This document shows, piece by piece, positions 41,726 to 50,777 of a DNA stretch of 64,000 nucleotides. Origin of the DNA: Massilia endophytica (lineage in GTDB: Bacteria > Pseudomonadota > Gammaproteobacteria > Burkholderiales > Burkholderiaceae_D). Position numbers and translations under genes: made by a program. Location: NCBI RefSeq assembly GCF_021165955.1, contig NZ_CP088952.1, positions 434,001-498,000 on the forward strand, in the 5' to 3' direction. Within the stretch, counting starts at the first letter, position 1, and each line of letters begins with the position of its first letter. The notes beneath the pieces were generated by a model. The model did no database searches, was not told the DNA's origin, and saw nothing but the letters and a program-made list of their open reading frames with translations.

Positions 41726-42049
41726 TTAGCGCGCCAGCAGGTGCGCCTTTTCCTTCACATCCTTGAACTGCTCCGCCTCGGGCAGCGCCATCTTGGTCTT
41801 CGTGATCGAAGGCCAGTTGCGCGAGAGGTCGGCATTGATCTTGATGAATTGCTGCTGGTCGGACGGCACGTCTTCCTCGGCGAAGATGGCGTTGACCGGG
41901 CATTCGGCGACGCACACGGCGCAGTCGATGCACTCGTCGGGGTCAATCGCCAGGAAATTCGGGCCTTCGCGGAAGCAATCGACCGGGCAAACATCGACGC
42001 AGTCCGTGTAGCGGCAGGCGATGCAGGATTCGGTGACAACGTGGGTCAT
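41726..42049 (-). CDS. fdxA: seven-iron ferredoxin
   Basis: 107 residues from the ATG at 42049. The first cluster region has C9-x2-C12-x4-C17-x3-C21 (CIACRYTDCVDVCPVDC) and the second CIDCAVCVAECP, the arrangement of FdxA-type ferredoxins with a 3Fe-4S and a 4Fe-4S cluster. The C-terminal tail QQFIKINADLSRNWPSI is also typical. It is co-transcribed with the reductase at 40637-41704. Confidence 0.95.
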   Translation of the reverse strand: MTHVVTESCIACRYTDCVDVCPVDCFREGPNFLAIDPDECIDCAVCVAECPVNAIFAEEDVPSDQQQFIKINADLSRNWPSITKTKMALPEAEQFKDVKEKAHLLAR

Positions 42050-42223
42050 AACAGTCCTATCTATATGGGGGCGCTGGAGTGGGCTTGCTGCAAATTCGGC
42101 AACGATAACTTCAGCAAAGCACTGTATTTTAAGGCAATTCGACTTTTCTAACAATTCGCGCTTAGACACAATACAAATAAGCAAATTCGCCCCGCGCGAG
42201 CGCTGGCGCGGGCCGCAGGGGGA

Positions 42224-42505
42224 TCAGGCGGAGAGGATACGGTCGAGCAGGGGCTGCCAGCGCTGCTGGGCGGGCCCGCCGTCTTCGGGGAAGGAGATGC
42301 TGTGCTGCCGCCCTTGGTCGGCAATGTCGATGGTCCAGCGCATGAAATCGGCCCCCACGCTCTCCTCGGCCGCAGGGGCGGCGAAAAAGCCGCTGTCGCG
42401 GACAGCGGCCTCCAGTGCCGGGCCGGCGGCGCAGGCCTGCGTATCGACCTCGTGCCGTCGCACGAGGCCGGCGAAGCCGCCGCTGCCCTTCACCGTGATC
42501 TTCAT
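42224..42505 (-). CDS. emfourin-like metallopeptidase inhibitor
   Basis: 93 residues, MKITVKGSGGFAGLVRRHEV, then DFMRWTIDIADQGRQHSISFPED and a C-terminal LLDRIL helix. Size, GGFAG start and position one base behind an M4 peptidase gene fit emfourin, the protein inhibitor encoded beside protealysin. It would bind and block the peptidase in the cytoplasm. Recognition is by memory of the family and context. Confidence 0.8.
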   Translation of the reverse strand: MKITVKGSGGFAGLVRRHEVDTQACAAGPALEAAVRDSGFFAAPAAEESVGADFMRWTIDIADQGRQHSISFPEDGGPAQQRWQPLLDRILSA

Positions 42506-42506
42506 C

Positions 42507-43967
42507 TTATTTGACGGCTTCTTCCTCGCTGCTGGCCGGTTCGTTCTGGGGCCGGCGCGCCGCGTAGCCCTGGCACCACTTGGCCAGGGCCTGGCGTTCG
42601 CTCTCCAGCACGCCTTCCAGGTCGAAGTACTGGGCGTTGTTCATGGTGCCGCAGCAGGCGCGCCGGTCCTGGAGCGCGCCGGGCGCGTCTTCCACCATGG
42701 GGGCCAGGGACACGCCGGACTGCTGGTCGTCCGTGAGCGGCACGGGCGACACCACCACCTCGCGCAGGGCGAAGCGGTTGCGGATGAAGTTGCGGTATTC
42801 CACCGGCTTGCCGTCCGCCTCGCAGATCTTGAGCATCTGGTTCACCACGTGCGAATAGTTGGCGTTGCGGTCGGGGGCCGCCACCAGTGAGCGCAGGGTC
42901 AGGCTGCACACGTAGTTGCCCACGCGGTGCAGCAGGGCCGCGTCGTCGACCAGCCCGGGCTGGCGCTCGAAGGCGAAGATGTCGGCCAGGATGTCGTAGA
43001 CGGCGCCCGTGAACACCTGGGAGATGGCGTGCACTTCGTTGCCCGTTTCCGAGAGCTTCAGGTCGTTGTCCGCATTGCGCAGGCCGTTGGTGCGGCCCAG
43101 CGCCAGGCCGAACTGTTCGGCCATGTCGGCGAGGAAGGTCTTGTCGTGCAGGTCGGCCTTGGTCTGGGCGATCACGGCCTCCACCTGGTCCAGCTGGGAA
43201 AGGCAGAGGAAGATGGCCGTCAGGTCGCCGAACGCCTCGTGCAGGCCGCCCGTCTGCGGCGGGGCGCTGCTCAGTATCCACATGGGCTTCAGGCCGTCCA
43301 GCACGGCATGGCCCGTTTCATGGGACACGATGTCGAAGGAGCGGCAGGTGAAGATGCGGTCGGTGGAGCCGCTGGGCACGAAGTCGCCGAACTTGAGGGC
43401 GCGGTCGCTGCGGCTGTAGTAGGCGTTCATCACGTTCGGCAGGCCGTGCGGGAAGACCTGCAGGGGATTCGTGTTCTGGCCGCTGTTCCAGGCCCAGGGC
43501 AGGGGCGCGCCGCTGTCGCCCTCGGCCAGCACGCGCTGGTACATGGTCAGGGTCTGGCGCACCACGGCGAAGGTGTGCACGGCGTCGAACTGGTCGGTGT
43601 TGGGCGACATGATGAAGTCGCCGAAGGCGTTCGGCGAGACCGGGGCGATGCCCGGCTGGCCATAGGTGATGCGGGCGTCGCGCGGGCCTTCCAGGATCAC
43701 GCCCGGAATGAAGGCCTTGCGGGTGCCCAGTTCGCTCACCGAGGGGTCCTGCTTCCACATCAGCACGCGCGAACCGGCGGGCGGGGTGGCGGGCAGGCTG
43801 GGCGAGAGGCCCGCGTTCTTCAGGCGCGGCTGGCCGGGCTGCTGCGTCAGCGCGGCGGCCCGGCGGTGAATGCGGTAGGGCGCGGAGGGCGTGGGCACAT
43901 AGCCCACCGGCAGCGCGACGGATTTGGTGAGCACGGCCTCGACCGGCACAATCACTTTCTCGTCCAT
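42507..43967 (-). CDS. M4 (protealysin-like) metallopeptidase without signal peptide
   Basis: 486 residues from the ATG at 43967, which has a strong AAGGAGATGT site; upstream in-frame ATGs are discarded. The zinc site is HETGH (H216, E217, H220) with E244 in GGLHEAFGDLTAIF. There is no Sec signal and no clear long thermolysin-type propeptide. The C-terminal part is also longer than the compact M4 core and ends in a charged tail (NEPASSEEEAVK). Partnering with an inhibitor gene one base downstream suggests that the enzyme is kept silent inside the cell, as for protealysin. Confidence 0.88.
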   Translation of the reverse strand: MDEKVIVPVEAVLTKSVALPVGYVPTPSAPYRIHRRAAALTQQPGQPRLKNAGLSPSLPATPPAGSRVLMWKQDPSVSELGTRKAFIPGVILEGPRDARITYGQPGIAPVSPNAFGDFIMSPNTDQFDAVHTFAVVRQTLTMYQRVLAEGDSGAPLPWAWNSGQNTNPLQVFPHGLPNVMNAYYSRSDRALKFGDFVPSGSTDRIFTCRSFDIVSHETGHAVLDGLKPMWILSSAPPQTGGLHEAFGDLTAIFLCLSQLDQVEAVIAQTKADLHDKTFLADMAEQFGLALGRTNGLRNADNDLKLSETGNEVHAISQVFTGAVYDILADIFAFERQPGLVDDAALLHRVGNYVCSLTLRSLVAAPDRNANYSHVVNQMLKICEADGKPVEYRNFIRNRFALREVVVSPVPLTDDQQSGVSLAPMVEDAPGALQDRRACCGTMNNAQYFDLEGVLESERQALAKWCQGYAARRPQNEPASSEEEAVK

Positions 43968-44114
43968 GGTACATCTCCTTGTTTGGCTCGTGCGGTCGCG
44001 GGGCCGCATGCGATTAGCCATGGTCGCGCCGTGCACCGAAGGACCGTTTGATCCAGCGCAAACCTCGCGCTGTCGTACAATCCCCGCACCGCTCACTAAT
44101 CCGGAGAAACCTGC

Positions 44115-45371
44115 GTGACCCCCAGCCCCATCGAGCTAGCCGGCGCCATCCTGTTTGCCATCGCCATCCTGCACACCTTCACGGCCTTCTACTTTTCGCG
44201 CCTGGGCGAGCGCTTCCCTGCCCACGCCGGTATCTGGCATCTGCTGGGCGAGGTGGAAGTGGTGTTCGGCTTCTGGGCGCTGGTGCTGGTGCTGTTCATC
44301 TTCGTGCAGGGCGGCTCGGGGCGCGCCGTGGAATACCTGGACGGGCGCAATTTCACCGAGCCCCTCTTCGTCTTCGTCATCATGGTGATGGCGGCCACCC
44401 GGCCCATCCTGCAGACGGTGAAGTCCGGCATCGGCCTGCTGGCGCGCGCCGTGCCGCTGCCGGGCAGCATGGGTTTCTACTTCATCGTGCTCACCCTGGT
44501 GCCCCTGCTCGGCTCCTTCATCACCGAGCCCGCCGCCATGACGCTGGGCGCCCTGATCCTGGCCAGGGGGCTGTTCGCCAGCGGCCTGTCCGAACGCCTG
44601 AAGTACGCCACCCTGGGCGTGCTGTTCGTGAACGTGTCCATTGGCGGCACGCTCACCTCCTTCGCCGCGCCGCCCGTGCTGATGGTGGCGGCCAAATGGA
44701 ACTGGGACATGGCCTTCATGCTCACCCACATCGGCTGGAAGGCCGCGCTGGCGGTATGCGTGAATGCGGCGGCGGTGACGCTGCTGTTCCGGCGCGAGCT
44801 TGCTGCCCACCGGCCGGCGCTGGAGGAGCGCCAGGAAACCGTGCCATGGCAGCTGGTGGTGGTGCACCTGCTGTTCCTCGCCGGTGTCGTCGCCTTCTCC
44901 CACCACACGGCCGTCTTCATGGGCCTCTTCCTGTTCTTCCTCGGCGTGACGGATGCCTACGAGCGCTTCCAGGACCGCCTGATCCTGCGCGAAGGCCTGA
45001 TGGTGGCCTTCTTCCTGGCCGGGCTGGTGGTGCTGGGCGGGCAGCAGCAGTGGTGGCTGCAGGACCTGCTGATGAGCATGAGCAGCACGGCCGTGTTCTA
45101 CGGCGCGACCGCGCTGACGGCCGTCACGGACAATGCCGCGCTGACCTACCTCGGTTCGCTGGTGGAAGGCCTGAGCGGGGAGTTCAAGTACGCGCTGGTG
45201 ACCGGCGCGGTGACGGGCGGCGGCCTGACGGTGATCGCCAATGCGCCCAATCCGGCCGGGATGTCGATCCTGAAGGCCTACTTCGACAATGAATCGGTCA
45301 GCCCGCTCTATCTGTTCCTGGCGGCGGTGCCGCCCACCCTGGCCGCCATCCTGGCTTTCCGCCTGCTCTGA
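44115..45371 (+). CDS. putative Na+/H+ antiporter family protein
   Basis: 418 residues with eleven or so membrane segments, for example ILFAIAILHTFTAFYF, LVPLLGSFITEPAAMTLGAL, LLFLAGVVAFSHHTAVFMGL and LYLFLAAVPPTLAAILAF. The conserved stretches SFITEPAAMTLGALILA and TAVTDNAALTYLGSLV match the putative Na+/H+ antiporter family related to the ArsB/NhaD transporters. Transport of Na+ and H+ is a family label; the actual ion is not shown by the sequence. It is divergent from the M4 gene and 42 bp before the PHA-system gene. Confidence 0.85.
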   Translation: MTPSPIELAGAILFAIAILHTFTAFYFSRLGERFPAHAGIWHLLGEVEVVFGFWALVLVLFIFVQGGSGRAVEYLDGRNFTEPLFVFVIMVMAATRPILQTVKSGIGLLARAVPLPGSMGFYFIVLTLVPLLGSFITEPAAMTLGALILARGLFASGLSERLKYATLGVLFVNVSIGGTLTSFAAPPVLMVAAKWNWDMAFMLTHIGWKAALAVCVNAAAVTLLFRRELAAHRPALEERQETVPWQLVVVHLLFLAGVVAFSHHTAVFMGLFLFFLGVTDAYERFQDRLILREGLMVAFFLAGLVVLGGQQQWWLQDLLMSMSSTAVFYGATALTAVTDNAALTYLGSLVEGLSGEFKYALVTGAVTGGGLTVIANAPNPAGMSILKAYFDNESVSPLYLFLAAVPPTLAAILAFRLL

Positions 45372-45413
45372 GGCTGTGGCATCATTGCGCCTTTTGCGTA
45401 AGCGGTAGAGTAC

Positions 45414-45698
45414 ATGGCAGACATCAACATCGTGCAGGCGCACAGCCTGGCGCCGGAGCAGGCGCGGGCGGCGGCGGAACAGGTGGCGGGACGCATCGCC
45501 GAGGAATTCGGCCTGTCCTGCAACTGGCAGGGCGACGTGCTGCGCTTCGAGCGCAGCGGCGTGGAGGGCGCGCTGACCCTGGCGCCGCAGCAGGCGCAAC
45601 TCCAGATCAAGCTGGGCTTCCTGTTCGGCGCCTTTGCCCCGGCCATCGAAGGCAAGGTGGCGGAGAAGATGCGGAAGGTGTTTGCGGGCCAGGCCTGA
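45414..45698 (+). CDS. polyhydroxyalkanoic acid system family protein
   Basis: 94 residues, MADINIVQAHSLAPEQARAAA, then LSCNWQGDVLRFERSGVEGAL and LQIKLGFLFGAFAPAIEGKVAEKM. This is the small PHA_gran_rgn-type protein found with PHA genes in many proteobacteria; its role, perhaps on the granule surface, is not settled. phaZ lies 5 kb to the left. It follows the antiporter in the same direction. Confidence 0.85.
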   Translation: MADINIVQAHSLAPEQARAAAEQVAGRIAEEFGLSCNWQGDVLRFERSGVEGALTLAPQQAQLQIKLGFLFGAFAPAIEGKVAEKMRKVFAGQA

Positions 45699-45722
45699 AC
45701 GGCCCGGCCGGAAGAGGGCGGA

Positions 45723-45977
45723 TCAGCCCTTCAGTTCTTCGATCAGGTCGATGTACTGCTGCTTCGCCTCGTCCTGCGCGGTGCCCTGCAGGGCGGCCCA
45801 GGCGTCGAACTTGGCGCGGTTGACGAAGTCCGTCATGCCCGGGCGCTCGCCCGTGGCGTCGCCGCTCGAGCCCTGCTTGTACAGGGCGTAGATCTTCAGC
45901 AGGGTCATGTTGTCCGGGCGTTCCGGCAGGTTCTTGGAATCGGCCACGGCCTGGTCGAACTGTTCTTGCAGACTCAT
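45723..45977 (-). CDS. acyl-CoA-binding protein
   Basis: 84 residues from the ATG at 45977 (AGAGGAACAAGAATG context): a complete four-helix ACBP with MSLQEQFDQAVADSKNLPERP, the ligand motif KIYALYKQGSSGDATGERPG and KFDAWAALQGTAQDEAKQQY. It binds long-chain acyl-CoA in the cytoplasm. The gene is monocistronic and convergent with the PHA-system gene. Confidence 0.95.
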   Translation of the reverse strand: MSLQEQFDQAVADSKNLPERPDNMTLLKIYALYKQGSSGDATGERPGMTDFVNRAKFDAWAALQGTAQDEAKQQYIDLIEELKG

Positions 45978-46060
45978 TCTTGTTCCTCTTTGTGTGGGTT
46001 GCGATGCGCCATCATACCGAGGATGGCGCGCTTTGCCGTAGAGGATGCGCTCCAATGAAA

Positions 46061-46105
46061 AACGGCGGTTCAAGGCATCCCTGAGGGAGTCCTTGAACCG
46101 CCGTT
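46061..46105 (-). terminator. terminator after the HU gene
   Basis: A 15 bp perfect stem (AACGGCGGTTCAAGG / CCTTGAACCGCCGTT) ends on the minus strand in TTTTTC. It follows the HU stop by 20 bp. Confidence 0.85.
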
Positions 46106-46124
46106 CTGGCGGAATGCCGGGGAA

Positions 46125-46412
46125 TTACTTCTTCTTGGTCGGGTTCACTGCCGCTTTCAGGGTAGCGCCAGCCGAGAATTTCGGGGTTTTCGACGCTGCG
46201 ATCTTGATCGCTTCGCCGGTGGCAGGATTGCGGCCTTTGCGTGCTGCGCGCTTGGCGACGGAGAAGGTGCCGAAGCCGGTGATGCCGACCGTGTCGCCCT
46301 TTTTCAGACGCTCGGTAACGATGGCAATCAGAGTGTTCACTGCATCGTTGGCGGCTGCGCCGGACATCTCGGTACGCTTCGCAAATTCTGCAATCAGTTC
46401 GCCTTTTTTCAT
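46125..46412 (-). CDS. HU-family DNA-binding protein
   Basis: 95 residues from the ATG at 46412 with an AAGGAGG site: MKKGELIAEFAKRTEMSG, VGITGFGTFSVAKRAARKGRNPATGEAIKI and a Lys-rich end. The RKGRNPATGE arm with its Pro inserts into the DNA minor groove. It is a nucleoid protein; HU and IHF cannot be separated with certainty by eye, but a stand-alone gene with this N-terminus fits HU-type. Confidence 0.93.
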   Translation of the reverse strand: MKKGELIAEFAKRTEMSGAAANDAVNTLIAIVTERLKKGDTVGITGFGTFSVAKRAARKGRNPATGEAIKIAASKTPKFSAGATLKAAVNPTKKK

Positions 46413-46641
46413 TACTACCTCCTTGGTTAATGGAGCGCGCAGATTAGCACAATAATTGCCAAATGTAATCCTTTCTCGATGAAGAAACCCATACAGTAGC
46501 TGGCTTGCCACGGCAAAGGTCCGCAAACGCCCCGCCAATCGGGGCATGCTGCACCGCACACCATGCGAGCCGGGCGCAGTGACCTGGCGGGCCGGTGCTA
46601 ATATGGAAGCGGATGCCGACAGGTGCGAAGCGAGGATCGAT

Positions 46642-47439
46642 ATGAGCTTTTCGGACGAGATTCTGATGGCCTACGCGGCGGGCGAGCTGGGCGCGGATAC
46701 GCGCCGCGCCGTCGAGCTGGCCATGCACAGGGATGCCGCGCTGGCGCGCCGCGTAGCGCAGTACAAGGCCATGCGCAATAACGCCTTCGCCGGTTTCGCG
46801 CCGGCCGGGGAAGCGGCGCCGCAGCTGGTGCGCGGGCTGCGCCAGGCCACTGTCATCAACCTGGGCGAAGTGCGCGCGAAGCGCGAAGCGAGCCAGCTGG
46901 CCGCGCGCAAGGCGGCCCAGCCCAGCCGCTGGAGCTGGCAGGTGTGGGGCGCCCTCGCGGGCGTGCTCGTGATCGGCGTGCTGGCCGGGAAGTTCGGGCT
47001 CGACTATTTCAGCCAGCCCGACCTGGGCAAGATCGACACCATCTCCAGCCACGACGGCGGCCTGACGGCGCAGGGCCGGCTGGCCGTCGCGCTCGACCAG
47101 CAGCTTTCCGCCGAAGGCGCCCAGCTGGCGGGCGCGGCGCCGGTCACGGCCGCCGCCGCGGCCAGCCCCGTGCGCATCGGCGCGAGCTTCGTGTCGACGG
47201 AGGGCGGCTACTGCCGCAGCTTCGTCAGCGGCGGCCACGCCCAGGATCTGGCGGGCATCGCCTGCAAGGTGGGGCAGGAGTGGCGCATTCCGATGGTGGT
47301 GCAGAACCCGCGCATGGGCGGCTTCCGCTCGCCGGAGTTGCCCGCCCCCGTGCTGCAGGCGGTGGAGCAGCGCATCAGCGGCGAGCTGCTCGATCCGCGC
47401 GCCGAACACGAGGCCATGCAGCGCGGCTGGCAGCGCTAG
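46642..47439 (+). CDS. anti-sigma-factor-like membrane protein
   Basis: 265 residues from the ATG at 46642. The N-terminal 60 residues look like a cytoplasmic anti-sigma domain (SDEILMAYAAGELGADTRRAVELAM), followed by one membrane segment (WGALAGVLVIGVLAGKFGL, about 110-128) and a periplasmic domain with a small conserved-looking core (ASFVSTEGGYCRSFV, GIACKVGQEWRIPMVV). No ECF sigma gene is next to it; the upstream gene is HU, on the other strand. It could bind a sigma factor encoded elsewhere. A strong terminator follows. Confidence 0.7.
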   Translation: MSFSDEILMAYAAGELGADTRRAVELAMHRDAALARRVAQYKAMRNNAFAGFAPAGEAAPQLVRGLRQATVINLGEVRAKREASQLAARKAAQPSRWSWQVWGALAGVLVIGVLAGKFGLDYFSQPDLGKIDTISSHDGGLTAQGRLAVALDQQLSAEGAQLAGAAPVTAAAAASPVRIGASFVSTEGGYCRSFVSGGHAQDLAGIACKVGQEWRIPMVVQNPRMGGFRSPELPAPVLQAVEQRISGELLDPRAEHEAMQRGWQR

Positions 47440-47463
47440 ATTTTCTGTGCAGGCAGGGTTGAC

Positions 47464-47491
47464 GCCGGGCTTCATGCCCGGCTTTTTTTTT
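47464..47491 (+). terminator. terminator after the anti-sigma-like gene
   Basis: GCCGGGC-TTCAT-GCCCGGC followed by nine T residues, 24 bp past the stop. The rest of the 290 bp up to the Oar-like receptor holds no gene I can support. Confidence 0.92.
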
Positions 47492-47730
47492 GGTATTCAC
47501 GGACATGCGAAATTTGGTCATTCTGGCGAAGTACTGCTTGATAAGTTGGAAAACTGTTGCTTTTTGTTCTTACCAAGACATTAAAACGCCCGGAAAGGCT
47601 TGCTTTCATTGACACACGACAAAGGCAGATGATTTCATAGCGCATCAGTCCGCCAGATGCCACGAGCCGGAGCGGGCCGAACCATAAAGTTGGCCTTTCT
47701 AGTCCACGAAAATTACTTCCGGGAGTATTC

Positions 47731-50691
47731 ATGAAATTTAGCACTGCGGGCATTCCGCGTACTGCTGTCGCTCTGGCGGTCGGTATGCTGATCTCGTCGG
47801 TTGCTTACGCGCAGAGCGCCGAAGGTTCCATCTTCGGCCGCGGTAAGCCAGGCGAGAAAGTTACCATCACCAGCACCGAGACCGGCCTGTCGCGTACCGT
47901 GACGGTCGACGCAAACGGTTCCTTCACCGCTGCCAAGCTGCAGCCGGGCGCCTACCAGGTTATTTCCGGTGGCCAGACCCGCGACGTGACCGTGTCCATC
48001 GGTTCGGGTACCAGCGTGGCTTTCGACACGCCGACCACCGTGACCATCTCGCGTGCCCGCAGCGCCATCGACGTGTCGAGCGTCGAGTCCAACACCGTGT
48101 TCACCGCCGAGCAGCTGCGCGCCCTGCCAGTGGCACGTGACGTGAACGCCGTCGCCATCCTGGCGCCGGGCGTGGTCAAGGGCGACCCGGACCTGGGCGC
48201 TGGCGGCCTGCCAGCCTTCGCCGGCGCTTCCGTGGCGGAAAACGGCTACTACATCAACGGCTTCGACGTTACCAACATCCGTAACTTCCTGTCCTATGCC
48301 AACCTGCCCTTCGACGCCATCGGCTCGCAGCAGGTCAAGAGCGGCGGCTACGGCGCGGAATACGGCCGTTCCCTGGGCGGCGTGATCTCGATCGCGACCA
48401 AGCGCGGTACGAACAAGTGGCAGGCCGGCGGCGCTGTCATCTTCGAACCGGAGAGCCTGCGCGCCAAGGGCACCGACACCCTGAGCAAGAACGACGAAGG
48501 CGACAAGTACCTGAACTACGAATCGCCGAACAAGTTCCAGACCCTGACCTATGACGTGTACGCTGGCGGCCCGCTGATCAAGGACCAGCTGTTCTTCTTC
48601 GGTATCATCGAAGGCAAGAGCAACAAGCGCGACATTTTCCAGAATGGTAACAGCTACCACCGCACGGACAAGCAGCCGAACGGCATGATCAAGCTGGACT
48701 GGACCCCGAACGACATGCACCGCGTGGAGTTCACCGGCATCACCACCAAGCGCAAGTACGAGTACACCGACTACGCCTACACCGGCTACCGCACCTCGCA
48801 CACCGGCAACGGCGAAGCCTCCGAGATCACCGGCGGCGGCCACACCCTGATCGGTAAGTACACCGGCTACCTGACCGACTCGCTGACCGTCTCCGTGCTG
48901 GGCGGCAAGGTCAAGGAAAAGGTCGACAAGACCACCGGCGCCCGCATGTCCGCCCTGCAGTGCCCGACCGTGTACGACAAGGACGTGAACCTGCTGGGCT
49001 GCTGGAAAGAGCCGTTCAGCTCTTCCGCCTGGAAAGATCCAAAGGCTGGCGACGACGAAGACAACCGCAAATCGTGGCGCTTCGACGTGGACTACACCTG
49101 GAAGAACCACACCTTCCGCGGCGGTGTCGACAACCAGAAGTTCACCTCCAAGGCTGCCGGCGGCACCTTCTCGGGCGACGTGTACTGGCGTTATAACGTC
49201 ACCGGCGCATCGGGCGTGATCAACGGCGTGAACATCGGCCCGGGCCAGCAGTACGTCCGCAAGCGCGAGATCCGCTCCACCTCCGGCTCCTTCGAAGTGC
49301 AGAACGATGCCTACTACATCGAGGACAACTGGAAGATCACCCAGGACATCCTGCTGTACGGCGGCATGCGCTGGGAATCCTTCGACAACCGCAATGGCGA
49401 CGGCGTGAGCTTCGTCAAGGCCGACAAGCTGACCGCACCGCGCCTGGGCGTGGCATGGGACGTGAACGGCGACGCATCGCTGAAGGTGTTCGCGAACGCC
49501 GGCCGCTACTACATCCCGGTCGCTTCCAACACCAACATCCGCGCCACCCGCGGCGAACTGTCGCGCGACACCTTCTACCGCTACACCGCGGTTGATCCGG
49601 TGACCGCAGCGCCGACCGTGAGCACGCAGATCGGCAACGTGGTGCAGAACGACGACGGCCAGCTGCCGCATCCAGCCACCATCGCCGACATGGGCCTGAA
49701 GCCGATGTCGCAGGACGAGCTGATCCTGGGCTTCCAGAAGTCGATCGCCAAGGGCTGGAGCGCCGGCGTGCGCGGCATCCACCGCAAGGTGCAGAACGGC
49801 ATGGACGACTACTGCCAGCACAGCGGCTTCGACAAGTACATGCAGGAGAAGGGCTACAGCCACTTCGACTCCGGCTCGATGGCGCAGTGCATGATCATCA
49901 ATCCGGGTAACGACGTGACCCTGATGGTCGACGCAGCGGACGACGGCAAGCTGATTCCGATCACCTTCCCGGCCAGCTACCTGGGCCTGGACAAGTACAA
50001 GCGTACTTACAGCGCCCTGGAATTCACCCTGGACCACCCGTTCGACGGCAAGTGGGGCCTGAACGTGTCCTACGTTCTGTCCAAGTCCAAGGGCACGGCT
50101 GAAGGCTACGTGAACTCGATCATCAACCAGGAAGACGCCGGCGTGTCGCAAGACTTCGACTTCGCTTCCCTGGACGACGGCGCCAACGGCTACCTGGCCA
50201 ACGACCGCCGCCACGTGTTCAAGAGCTACGGCTACTACATGCTGACCGACACCCTGCGCCTGGGCTTCAACGCGCAGATCGCGTCGGGCCGTCCGGTAAG
50301 CTGCATCGGCTTCGTACCGCCGACCGCAGCCGACTTCGACGACGCAGCCGGCTACAGCACCGCCTCCTCGTTCTACTGCCTGAACGAGAAGACCAAGCTG
50401 GCCGAACTGCACAGCCGCGGCACCTTCGGCCGTACGCCATGGACCACCACCCTGGACATGTCCCTGGCCTACCTGCCGAAAGTTGCTAACGGCAAGCTGA
50501 CCCTGCAGCTGGACGTGTTCAACGTGCTGAACAGCCGCCGTGCGACCGAGTACTCGGAAGTGCGCGACTTCAGCCGTGCTACGTCGAACTCGACCAACCC
50601 GAACGAAAACCAGCTGGACCTGAACTGGAAGTCGCCAACCGGCTACCAGGAAGGCCGTTCGGTGCGCATGACCGCACGCTACGAGTTCTAA
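47731..50691 (+). CDS. Oar-like TonB-dependent receptor with carboxypeptidase-regulatory domain
   Basis: 986 residues with a signal peptide (LAVGMLISSVAYAQ). Residues 30-105 are a carboxypeptidase-D regulatory-like Ig fold (GKPGEKVTITSTETGLSRTV, LQPGAYQV), then a plug (EQLRALPVARDVNAVAILAPG, GYYINGFDVTNIRNFLSY, SGGYGAEYGRSLGGVISIAT) and an outer-membrane barrel that ends MTARYEF. This is the Oar/SusC-like type. The cargo is not predictable; related proteins handle large peptides or proteins. Codon use is very GC3-rich and uniform, suggesting high expression. Two hairpins follow. Confidence 0.9.
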   Translation: MKFSTAGIPRTAVALAVGMLISSVAYAQSAEGSIFGRGKPGEKVTITSTETGLSRTVTVDANGSFTAAKLQPGAYQVISGGQTRDVTVSIGSGTSVAFDTPTTVTISRARSAIDVSSVESNTVFTAEQLRALPVARDVNAVAILAPGVVKGDPDLGAGGLPAFAGASVAENGYYINGFDVTNIRNFLSYANLPFDAIGSQQVKSGGYGAEYGRSLGGVISIATKRGTNKWQAGGAVIFEPESLRAKGTDTLSKNDEGDKYLNYESPNKFQTLTYDVYAGGPLIKDQLFFFGIIEGKSNKRDIFQNGNSYHRTDKQPNGMIKLDWTPNDMHRVEFTGITTKRKYEYTDYAYTGYRTSHTGNGEASEITGGGHTLIGKYTGYLTDSLTVSVLGGKVKEKVDKTTGARMSALQCPTVYDKDVNLLGCWKEPFSSSAWKDPKAGDDEDNRKSWRFDVDYTWKNHTFRGGVDNQKFTSKAAGGTFSGDVYWRYNVTGASGVINGVNIGPGQQYVRKREIRSTSGSFEVQNDAYYIEDNWKITQDILLYGGMRWESFDNRNGDGVSFVKADKLTAPRLGVAWDVNGDASLKVFANAGRYYIPVASNTNIRATRGELSRDTFYRYTAVDPVTAAPTVSTQIGNVVQNDDGQLPHPATIADMGLKPMSQDELILGFQKSIAKGWSAGVRGIHRKVQNGMDDYCQHSGFDKYMQEKGYSHFDSGSMAQCMIINPGNDVTLMVDAADDGKLIPITFPASYLGLDKYKRTYSALEFTLDHPFDGKWGLNVSYVLSKSKGTAEGYVNSIINQEDAGVSQDFDFASLDDGANGYLANDRRHVFKSYGYYMLTDTLRLGFNAQIASGRPVSCIGFVPPTAADFDDAAGYSTASSFYCLNEKTKLAELHSRGTFGRTPWTTTLDMSLAYLPKVANGKLTLQLDVFNVLNSRRATEYSEVRDFSRATSNSTNPNENQLDLNWKSPTGYQEGRSVRMTARYEF

Positions 50692-50706
50692 GACTCCCTG
50701 CGTGAC

Positions 50707-50768
50707 ATGGCCCCTCGCGGGGCCATAAGAAAACCCCGGCAGCTGTCGCCAGCTGCCGGGGTTTTTGT
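50707..50768 (+). terminator. two hairpins ending the Oar-like gene
   Basis: First ATGGCCCC-TCGC-GGGGCCAT (50707-50726), then a 14 bp stem AAACCCCGGCAGCT / AGCTGCCGGGGTTT (50731-50764) with a TTTTTGTTT tail. The second can also serve the minus-strand lipoprotein gene. Confidence 0.88.
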
Positions 50769-50777
50769 TTGGGGGCC

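Noticed and set aside
47510..47528. TTTGGTCATTCTGGC, similar to the GntR operators, before the Oar-like receptor
   Set aside because: The half-sites are wrongly spaced and do not form the TGGTC-N-GnCCA dyad.
47472..47753. 93-codon minus-strand frame between the anti-sigma-like and Oar-like genes
   Set aside because: It crosses a terminator and the receptor start, lacks a ribosome-binding site and has no recognisable content.
47713..50412. Open minus-strand frame of 899 codons opposite the Oar-like receptor
   Set aside because: Same artefact; no motif, and it begins inside the real gene's complement.
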